Source: Diogma glabrata
Taxonomy: Eukaryota; Arthropoda; Insecta; Diptera; Cylindrotomidae
Assembly (NCBI GenBank): GCA_963693315.1
Contig: OY856187.1
Location: forward strand, 45,408,235 to 45,472,234
Length of the DNA: 64,000 nucleotides
Direction of reading: 5' to 3'
Both the position numbers and the translations under genes were made by a program. Below, piece by piece: positions 55,660 through 64,000 of the stretch. Each line of letters opens with the position of its first letter. Position 1 is the stretch's first letter. The notes under the pieces were generated by a model that saw only the letters and a list, made by a program, of their open reading frames with translations, was not told the DNA's origin and made no database searches.

Positions 55660-56891
55660 TTGCAAACTTGGCCTTTGTACCAGCAACTACTACAAGCAAT
55701 AAGCTAAAGAAGCCAAATCCGGCATTTAAGAGCAGTAGTAGGAAGGCAAGGTCACCATTAAAAAGAAGCTTTAGCTTGAGCGACAGTCCATACACATCCG
55801 CTGGATTGCAAGCAGACAATTATAAATTGGTTACAAAATTGCTTACTGTTCTAGCTACTACGAGAAGCGCAAACCAAAACGTGACCTAAAACGAACAACG
55901 TCAGTAGATCACCCTCAAAGATAAAAAAAAAAACAGCATTCAAACCAGTGATACCAGTAGGAGGTACACAGAGTATCAATAAGGGCATAGACACTTTATT
56001 GGTGGTTGGTTGTCAAATTCAACAGCTCCAAACGAACACACGCTCTATAAACCAAACGTTTACAAATCTGCTTCGAATGACTTCACAGTTGTCCACAGCG
56101 TTAACGTGTGACAGGTGAACAAAGTATGCCAGGCTTAACCGTCCTTGAAAGCAAGCGTCGATGAAACATCAAAAAGACTGCAAAATGGAAATGGTGAGGA
56201 TATAAGAGTTCAACTAACTTCGCCGAAACCTAAGTGAAGATCTATGAACCAAAGAGTACGCCCTGCGTTAGTATTCGAACTGGAATGGGAACGAACGCGC
56301 AAGAAGATGTGAAAGGAAATATAATGCGTACTGTTGAGCCTACGCGAACCACGCAAATCTAGCAAAAGATCCCCATGGTCAGATGCTATAATAAAACCTA
56401 GGTCCGGTGAAAAAAGTTATGCGCAAATGCTTCAAAAAATGAAATCAAACCCAGAAAGGGGATCGTGTTACTAGGATTAGGAATACAGCTAAAAGCGAGC
56501 TGCTTCTTGAACTTAAAAAAGGCGAACACAATCAAAAGCTTAAAAAAAAATAAACCAGGTAACAATGAGGAAATATATCTGCATTGCAGTCCAGACTCAA
56601 TTTTCTACAATTTGGCCTATCCAAACCAATGCAATCAAATCTTTGAGGACAATCCCTCCAGCACGATGTTTCAGATGCCTTGATTATGGTCATGTAGCAA
56701 GGCACTGTAAAAGTGATGTGGATCGAACGGGGATATGTTTTAGATCCGAAGGAATAGGACATAAATCGAAAGACTGCAAAGAGTACCCAAAATGTGCTCT
56801 TTGGCTGTTGGGAACCACAGGGACTAATGGGAAATCTACAGGAGGCAGTAGATATCCAGCGCTAAAGCTGACTTCTACCCGTAATGGTTAA
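55660..56891 (+). pseudogene. R1-like non-LTR retrotransposon ORF1 (Gag-like) remnant
   Basis: Several plus-strand frames broken by stops. The readable C-terminus (56565-56891) has a zinc knuckle CFRCLDYGHVARHC, and a second one whose second cysteine is replaced by serine (CFRSEGIGHKSKDC), then CALW. This is the usual C-terminal knuckle series of R1/Jockey ORF1 proteins that bind element RNA. The stop overlaps the ORF2 start in ATGGTTAA, as in R1-type elements. Upstream, 55668-56460 has Lys/Ser-rich broken frames that probably represent the ORF1 N-terminus. Confidence 0.75.
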
Positions 56892-57290
56892 GTGTATCCA
56901 TATTAATTTAAACCACTACGAGGCGGTACAAGGCCTACTGAAACAAAATGTTAGAGACCAGAAAGTGGACGTGGCATTGATTAGCGAACAATATAGAACC
57001 CCTCTTGCCGATGGCAACTGGGTTGAAGAAATACGAGTAAAACTGCTATCTGAACCTGCAATGCTCTTCCGCTGGAACGTAGGTCTACTCCTCAGCATGA
57101 GGGTTTCGTCATTGCAAAAATCCAAGGTGTCCACGTCTGCAGCTGCTACACTCCTCCTAGCACTTCAGAGGACGAATTTGAAGAGACACTTGACCGACTA
57201 ATAGCACACGTCAGAGGTAAGTCTTCCACTATAATTGATTGGGTCGATGAATGGGGAAGTAAACGTACTGGTTGTGGAATTTTGACAAAA
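56884..57290 (+). pseudogene. R1-like non-LTR retrotransposon ORF2, endonuclease N-terminus only
   Basis: Starts at the overlapping ATG with CIHINLNHYEAVQGLLKQ followed by KVDVALISEQYRTP, the N-terminal signature of R1-clade endonucleases including the catalytic Asn and Glu positions. A frameshift near 57100 continues as GFVIAKIQGVHVCSCYTPPS and EDEFEETLDRLIAHVRGKS, then DEWGSKRTGC near 57250-57280. The strand that should carry the GDFNAW motif appears deleted. The element stops about 57290, with no RT, so it is cut on its 3' side. Confidence 0.78.
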
Positions 57291-58485
57291 ACTAATTTTA
57301 AAATGTTTGTACCAAAAAAAACAAAATAGCGCGAGTTTAAATGGAAGAGATCTTAAATAATAATAATTAAAAATAATAATAATGTTTACAATAAAAACTT
57401 AAAAAATTCTTAAACAAATGGGCGGGGTTTAATTTGTTACGGTTGTAATTCGAAATAATGTTTTGTAAAAGCAGACCATTTTAATCCTTAAATAAAATTA
57501 AAAGTTTAAGTTTTGAAAATTTTGATCCGTTTTTTTACCTAAAATAACGTACTTTTAACCTTACCCTTGAGTTTATGGATAACACCACGTTACACACGTA
57601 AACCAAAAATACATTAAATCGAATTATATTATATACAGCATAATAATCCCCTTGCCGTTCTATATGTCTTCTAATATTAATAATACACAAAAAGAGCAAT
57701 AAAAAATACGAACTGCAACAAAATAAATTGTACAAACCGCAACGAAAAATAGCAAACCAATAACAAAAACGTAAGATATTAAGTCAAGAAGAACGAAGCA
57801 ATTTTATTGTTTTAAGTTCAGGGCACAAAAAACAAGCAGAAGGCGTGACTCTTGCATATTTTTTTATATAAAACTAATCATATAATTATTTATGGCTTAA
57901 AACGTGTGTCTATAACTCTGAAACATAAAAGGACGACATCAAGGTAATTGATTGATTACTTAATCATTATTTGAAGAAAAACGTTTCATTCTAATTATAT
58001 TTGTGAGCCGACAGTAATTTTAGTGTTTTCGTAAAAAATATTTATTTCAAGAATTGAATTATTTTTTGAATTGCATAGTGGTGCAATTAAAATGATAGTG
58101 CAAAAATCCTACATCCACCATGGTGGGAATTCACATTTGAATTTTATATATTTTTCGCAATAGTTTATCCTATTCTAAGATAGAGGGTGACACAGAAATG
58201 TTGTATTAGTGTGGTTGAGTAGGCTTATGTGCTCTAGATGCTAAAAAATTTATGATGCGTTGTAAAATCTAACATATGGGACTACAGCCTTAAAATTCAA
58301 TAACATCACTCACTCAGAAAATTAAAAAACATAAAGGGGATTCTAATATAAAAATTTGAAGAAATCGATTTTTGCATATTATAAGTATTGGACTTTATCT
58401 TATAGGGAATAAAATATATGATTATTGTTACCCGAACTTTTTGACATATGAAATACTAAAAAAAAATAATTTAAATCTGAATCTT
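57291..58485. other. non-coding stretch
   Basis: AT-rich, with no frame or repeat recognised. It begins immediately after the R1-like remnant and ends at the SINE-like repeat. Confidence 0.4.
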
Positions 58486-58487
58486 GT

Positions 58488-58800
58488 AATGAAGCGCTTG
58501 CTTCGTTAACTAACCACGAAGTGGCATAGCAGGCTGCGTACCTAGCGAGATTATTTTTAGTCCCAGACTAGCTGCAGCCCATGGGGTCGAGAGAAGAATA
58601 CCGGCTGCTCCAGCACAAATAACTGAATTTGTACGCGTATCATGAGATAAGAACGGATGTGAAAAGAAAAAGTGAACTAAACAGACTCTGGCGACCCCCA
58701 TACATGAAATAACCACAATCACCACGTCCAACCCCATAATCCTAGCACATTCACACGCTCTCGTACCTCATACACCCACACACACTCATACCCAATTGTA
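58488..58800 (+). repeat. tRNA-derived SINE-like repeat, copy 2
   Basis: Same family as 16440-16747, opposite orientation. The A-box match TGGCATAGCAGG is at 58522-58533. A B-box-like GGGTCGAGAGA follows at about 58581. It then reads through CTGGCGACCCCC and TCCAACCCCA to a CACACACACTCATACCC-rich tail. The two copies share most blocks but differ by many substitutions, so the family is old. Confidence 0.52.
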
Positions 58801-59849
58801 CACATCCATGCCTATACGCATATTCACATCACATGAAATACAAGCTCACATCGATTTAATGCAATGCGACCTTAAGAGCGTATATAATCACTGTTTGATT
58901 ATTTATGGTAATAATAAATTCTAGTATATAGGATAGTGATTTTCGTTTCAGCCTAATTGAATCTTAAAATCGGGAAAGTAAATGTTATTCGAAAATTAAT
59001 CTAGTTTTATCTGGGAATCTCTTTATTCCGTCATTGTTATAATTTAAGTTCTTCCCCTCATAATTCCTTTTTTTTTTTTGTATGTACGTAGGTAATCGAT
59101 ATACTTTATTCTTTGTGTGGTACATTAATAACCGTACCTCACTACCAGAGTTAACATTAGGTAAGTAGTTATCATATACCTTAAAATACAAAAAGAACAT
59201 AACCAAAAATATCTATATATATTTATATATTCGCACTTTTATAAGATGTATATATATAAACAAAATATTTAAATAATAATTTGATACACAACTATAAATG
59301 GAAAAAGAATTACAAATTCAACCAGAACAAACCGAAGATTCCTTAGATTTTTTTTTTGTCGGGATTAAAGACCGAAAATTTAGAATAATTTTGTTTCCTG
59401 TTTTCCCCTTTGTTTCTGTTGATAGTATCGTAACATACAGGAGCAATTATTAGTTCAGACAAAACAATTAAATTTTTAGGTTGTAAGCCATGCTACGACA
59501 TTGTTCGTAATGAGGTGGTATAACACCCTCCATATCAGTAACCTATCAGTAACCCACCCTACATATCAGTAACTTTTGAAGTCCACCAAACTTTTCGCAA
59601 ACACACCGCTATGATTGTCGCCAGGAAGAACCATCCAAACACTCCGTACTCAATATAAAAAAAACCTTAGTTTGTAGCCGCCATGGTTGCTTTATAACCC
59701 TTTTTCATTCAAGTTATATTTTACCAGAGTTCGTAAAATGGTTTGTGAGCACTAGTTGATAATCATTAATAAAATTTTCTTTTTGTTTTATAAATTTGAC
59801 TATATTAAATATAATTATTCGTTTTACGCAACATAACATCACAAGTTTT
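58801..59849. other. non-coding stretch
   Basis: AT-rich. The only repeat noticed is a short one at 59535-59575 (CATATCAGTAACC repeated three times, loosely). No gene was seen. Confidence 0.4.
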
Positions 59850-60360
59850 TGACTATTTATTGAGTACACTTAACAATTTCCTTTTTTTTGTTTAATTTGA
59901 TCTATATGCTATACAAAGGCTTAATAAGTTAATGTAATGAGACAACACAATACAAATTTATTTAACTATCGAATGATGGTTGGAATGAATAGAATTATCA
60001 GCTTTTAACCCTATTTTACATATAACTCAGAACGTCACAAATTTTGTTTTATCTTTAAGTACATTCGACAATTTTTTTTTTTTCATTTTTATTGTATTTG
60101 AACAATTCACTAAACTAAAGTTTAATTTTATTATCAAAGGACGATACAATTTTTTTAAATATTGAATGATTAATTAGAACGGAAGAAAATTATGTTATCT
60201 AATCATGCAAGTCCCGAACAGTTTTATGGTTTTAGATACATTTAATAATTTTTTTTCTTATCTTTATTGTATTTGAACAATTCACTAAACTAAAGCTTAA
60301 TTTTATTAACACAGGACGATACAATTTTCCTAATCATGGAAGGATTGGTTAAAAAAAATT
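59850..60360. repeat. about 180-bp tandem repeat, three diverged copies
   Basis: TTTATTGTATTTGAACAATTCACTAAACTAAAG...TTAATTTTATTA...GGACGATACAATTTT occurs at about 60085 and 60262 (period near 177). A much more diverged relative starts near 59866 (ACACTTAACAATTTCC). Non-coding. Confidence 0.75.
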
Positions 60361-61326
60361 TAATATTTATATTAAATAAGAATTTAATAAATTTAATATA
60401 ATTCTGTGAATCTCGAGCACTGTTCTAATTTAATAAATGTTTTAATTTTAGTTTATATTTTAAAATGTCCGCTATGCAAAAGATCGACATTTTCGATCGA
60501 TATTTTATGAATTTACACCATATTAGCGAACCATTTACTGCATAAATAATTAATAATGATTCTAATTAAGAGACACTAAATGTCTTGCAACACTTACATG
60601 TAGAAAAAATGATAATCCCAAAATATTAAAACTCGCAATCAACTGCTTCATTGATTTGTTTTTTTTTCTCCATCTTTTTGAACTGACAGCTCGACCATCA
60701 AAAAATCCAAATGGAAAACAAACATTCGACTAAGAGGGCCTCTATACGCGGCTAGTCGTATTTATAGGCAAAAGTAACGACCGTTGGTGAATAACAAGTC
60801 GATAAACACGATAAGTTAGTTTGTTTCTAGGGTATTTCCTTCGTTCATTATTTGCACCCACTAAGGAATTTACATAGCCAACTTATAATTAAAATATTTG
60901 AAAAGAATTATATGACAAACACTGATCACGAAACGATTGTAAGAATTATATACGGAAACGGCGCGACTACGAATTGATGGTATTGTACAACTGCTTTATA
61001 GCGGATCTTTTAGCGATCAACGATTACAAATTGAATAAAAGAAATTACATTGGGAAATAGTACACAACTGTTCCATGACAACCTTCAAACGGAAACCATT
61101 GTAAATGCCGATCACGGATTGAGTACAAGACACTATGGTTAAAGGAAAAACGAAAATAATTACGAATGTTTCGCTGATGCAAATTCAATGCGTGTGAGAA
61201 AGCAGTGCATCTCTAAATCAGGGGAATTACACAACTGCTTCGTTGATCCCCAGACTACTTCGTTACAATCTTATGTATTGAAAATTAGCAATTTACATAA
61301 TAAAGAAGCAAATGGAGGGGCTGAAA
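60361..61326. other. non-coding stretch
   Basis: Contains several loosely similar ACAACTGCTTYRTTGATC segments (about 60636, 60989, 61231). These suggest an old, decayed duplication. No gene was seen. Confidence 0.4.
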
Positions 61327-61921
61327 TCTCCAAAAAATTGGCTAAAACAATAAATGAAATCATTTCTTTGACACACTTGACAATATTTTTTGACGAACTT
61401 ATTTTGCAATAAAATTATCAGTAATAATTCATCAAGGGCGGTGATAATTCGAAATAATTTGTTGCCAAAAATTTCGAAAGCAAGGATATTATAATAGCAC
61501 GAGGCCGTAGGCCGAGGGCTATTATCAATACCACTTGCTTAAGGAATTTTTCAAAATATTATGAGAATTTATCAACGAACGAGCGGAATTCGTTTAGATG
61601 TTTCGTTTTTGGCTCATGAATGTAATACTTAGGTCTTTCGGACCGAATTAATATGCAAATTTCCTTGTTTTGACACACTTGACACACTTGATTTTTTTGA
61701 CACATTTCCGGTACAGTTATCGAACACATCGTCCTTTCGGACCTGCCCATTGAGTATACTTATTTTTATAAAAAAATTTTTGAAGTCCCTTCAGCGTAGG
61801 CAATGATGAACGGCCGGACGGTAAGCAGACAGACATTTGTTTTTTTCGTTACTTTCTTAGAATCAGTAAGAATTTCACTTTTGGGTCAAGAATGTAATAC
61901 TTAGGCCCTTCAGACCGAAGT
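61327..61921 (-). repeat. dispersed 'GTGTGTCAAAA' repeat, copy 3, rearranged
   Basis: Same orientation as copy 2: CCAAAAAATTGGCTAAAAC and TTGACACACTTGACA, then a foreign 61410-61600 segment with GCACGAGGCCGTAGGCCGAG. Next come a second set of TTGACACACTTGACACACTTGA, CCGGTACAGTTATCGAACAC and GGCCGGACGG, and the terminus CTTCAGACCGAAGTAA (to 61921). The TAATACTTAGG..CTTTCGGACCGAA terminus occurs twice (about 61625-61652 and 61890-61921). This indicates two partial copies or an internal duplication. Confidence 0.75.
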
Positions 61922-63250
61922 AAAATAAAAAATTTATGAAACTCATACTGTCCAGCCTATTCCAACTTTATGTTCCTCCGTCGATATCATAATTTCCCAT
62001 ACTCCTCATCCACGGCACGATTCTGCTGTAATATTTATTGTATTGTGTTCTTCTTGTATGAATAACTTCAGCTTAACTCTTGAAAAAGAAACAGTTGATT
62101 CTCGTAACCACAAACATTTTTATTTCAAATTTGTATTTCTTGTTGTTACTATTAAAAATTTAGGCTAATTAACGCATACCTTGATCAATGGTGTCATAAT
62201 CAAAATTAAAATTGCTTTACAAACCGATCCTTTGTACTCATATAATCCAGTTTTACGGTAAAAAAATAAAATATTATTTGGTATAATTATAAACAATTTT
62301 TTGTAGAATAAAGCAATTATTTATTAAACCTGATATTATAACTATTCACAAAAAAATCTAGCCTTCAAAGCTATTGTATTTATATCAATTTTGGTTTTTT
62401 TCTTCAAATCTTTTTGACAATTAAACGTAATATAATTCTACATTTCTTCTCTCTACTTTTATCTATTTTGTTGTATCAAATTAGTATACATATTTAGAAA
62501 AATATGTCGTTACAACCAACTGAGTCAAATACAGATAACAAAGTAAAACATTTAACATTTGAAATTTGACTCAGAGAGAACGACAACAAAAAAAAGAAGT
62601 TTGAGAACACTTAATCAGCTTTAAACAACGCGATTAGCTGGCATCAGGAATCGAACAGGAACTGACAACCAGATCAAAGCTAAAACTGAATGGACGCCCA
62701 ATCTATAAAAGATTATCACAATTCACGGTACACTAAGTTTCACAGTCAATAATGTCCATCAGTACCGTTAGGTCTCCGATTGTTAGTGGAGTGGAGTGAA
62801 CCCCGAGGTGAACATTAGTGGAGATAAAACCCCCGGGGTTAATGATTGCCAGCATTAACTTCGGTGCTAGTTTTGCGAAAAATTTATTTACCGCGTCACT
62901 CAGATGATGCTACCGCACGAAGACATGCTGTTAAACTGTTAAAGTGAAAATGTCCTAATAGGAGTTCGCAGATTATATCGATGTTGAGATTTTTCAAACG
63001 CTTTTAAAAATTCGGAAAGGTCAAAAACATAAAAACAAAAAAAAATGTTTTTTAAATCGTTGCCATTTTGTGAATTTTTAGGTTTCCGTTATTTATACGG
63101 AACACTATTGGTGAGAGTACAACGTGTTTTTCACATTATTTCGATTATCTCGTGAACCATTAATCCGATGAACTTAAAATTTGAGGTGCTTATAAAACTA
63201 ACCTATCCACACAAGATGGCGGGTTCAAAAATAAATAAAGTTATGTTCGT
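61922..63250. other. non-coding stretch
   Basis: Mostly AT-rich. From 62620 to 62960 the GC content is clearly higher (GGAGTGGAGTGAACCCCGAGGTG, ACCCCCGGGGTTAATG). I looked for a frame or tRNA-like fold here and found none. It may be an old retroposon or a regulatory segment. Confidence 0.4.
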
Positions 63251-63259
63251 TTGTTTTAA

Positions 63260-64000
63260 AGAGGTACGATGTAAAGCCTTTGAGAACATACATTTTTTTA
63301 TCGAAACGAGTAGGGTATCATATGAAAGCGCTTCATTTCAGCATTATTTAAAAATGTATTTTGGAATTTTACACCTCACCATTTTTTGTATAATTTTGAA
63401 TAATGACGTTTTCTTCGTGTTTTCTTACCTCGATTAGCTCCGAACCTAACTTATCGAAAATCTTCAAAGAAAAATGAGTAGGTTTTTAATGAAAAATATA
63501 GAAAAGTGGCAGATACTCATAACTATATTTATTAAAGGGGTGGGAATTTTAAGGGGTAAAAACATCATTTAAAACCAGGTCATGTGGGGTGTCATTTGAA
63601 AGAGCACTTGATTTTATAAATATTGCCATTTTTTTTTAGAATTTTGCAATGCATAGTTTTTGAATTATTATCAATAAAGTGACACAAAAAGATGGTCCCC
63701 CCACTTGCATTTCGAGCCTAATTAACAGAAAAATTTGAAAAAATTTACAGAGACAGGAAGTTTGATAAACTCTGAACGAAAATTATAGGGAACTCTCAAA
63801 TAATTATTTTTTTGTGCTTTTAAGGGATTGGGGTGGGGGAGGGTGAAAAAAAACTTTTTTGACCCAAGCGAGTGTGGTGCCATTTGAAAGAACACCAAAT
63901 TTCAAAAACATTGCAATTTTTTTTAGAATTTTGCGGTGCACAGTTGCTCCCCCCCTCCCCCTACGTTTCGACACTGATAAACAGACAAAATTGAAAAAAT
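63260..64000. repeat. degenerate about 290-bp tandem repeat running off the window
   Basis: GTGTCATTTGAAAGAGCACTTGATTT...TTTTTTTAGAATTTTGCAATGCATAG (about 63588) recurs as GTGCCATTTGAAAGAACACCAAATTT...TTTTTTAGAATTTTGCGGTGCACAG (about 63880). A more diverged form lies at about 63316 (ATCATATGAAAGCGCTTCATTT...). Each is followed by a C-rich or G-rich run. Non-coding; the array continues past 64000. Confidence 0.75.

Noticed and set aside
58510..58737. 75-codon minus-strand frame
   Set aside because: Lies within the SINE-like repeat, which has no coding role.
61490..61530. GCACGAGGCCGTAGGCCGAGGGC as a conserved small RNA
   Set aside because: A short imperfect palindrome of a kind common in animal repeats; no larger fold or promoter seen.

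Overview
This is an AT-rich, repeat-dominated stretch of an animal nuclear genome. The resident transposons (BEL/Pao, Ty3/gypsy including an errantivirus-like element, Helitron, Jockey- and R1-like non-LTR elements, a P-element-like transposase) point to an insect, most likely a fly or close relative; the species cannot be fixed from this window. I find no convincing host protein-coding gene, rRNA or tRNA. Every long open frame belongs to a mobile element.

Layout. (1) 337-9403: a complete LTR element in minus orientation with TG..CA LTRs and a 4-bp target duplication (ATAC). Its PBS, polypurine tract and Gag place it near the insect 17.6/297-type Ty3/gypsy elements, but it has no pol. Gag is followed, after one in-frame TAA, by an unrecognised frame of 474 codons. 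A Helitron (6164-9130) sits in the right-hand LTR, and the left-hand LTR preserves the matching empty site. The Helitron is itself damaged: a 197-bp inverted copy of its own 3' end cuts the Rep gene off before its catalytic tyrosines. (2) About 9.5-17.0 kb: an old Ty3/gypsy element on the minus strand, broken into collinear pieces (LTR, IN C-terminus, IN core, RNase H, RT). It is split by a 5'-truncated Jockey-like element and by a block of non-coding repeats that includes a SINE-like sequence. A further gypsy RNase H relic lies near 20.6 kb. (3) 23287-36350: a full-length, apparently intact 13.05-kb BEL/Pao retrotransposon. It has 2127-bp LTRs that look identical, a 5-bp duplication (TATAG), a PBS matching tRNA-Tyr, one 1735-codon Gag-Pol frame, and about 3.2 kb of non-coding 3' sequence built largely of two tandem arrays. 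(4) 36.3-42 kb: AT-rich DNA with several fold-back elements and palindromes. (5) 43.5-45.1 kb: a non-LTR retrotransposon fragment joined in the same reading direction to a P-element-like transposase fragment. (6) 45.4-51.5 kb: fold-back elements, a second copy of a dispersed 'TTTGACACACTTGAC' repeat flanked by a diverged direct duplication, and a 122-bp tandem array. (7) 55.7-57.3 kb: a decayed R1-like non-LTR element truncated at its 3' side. (8) 58.5 kb to the end: a second SINE-like copy, further tandem repeats and a third copy of the dispersed repeat.

Only the BEL/Pao element looks capable of encoding its own mobility proteins. The most unusual items are the pol-less errantivirus-like element with its stop-separated second frame and mosaic LTRs, the Helitron with a self-inverted 3' end, and the BEL/Pao LTR with ten copies of a GCGTG/CACGC stem-loop motif plus a cluster of antisense splice-site matches.
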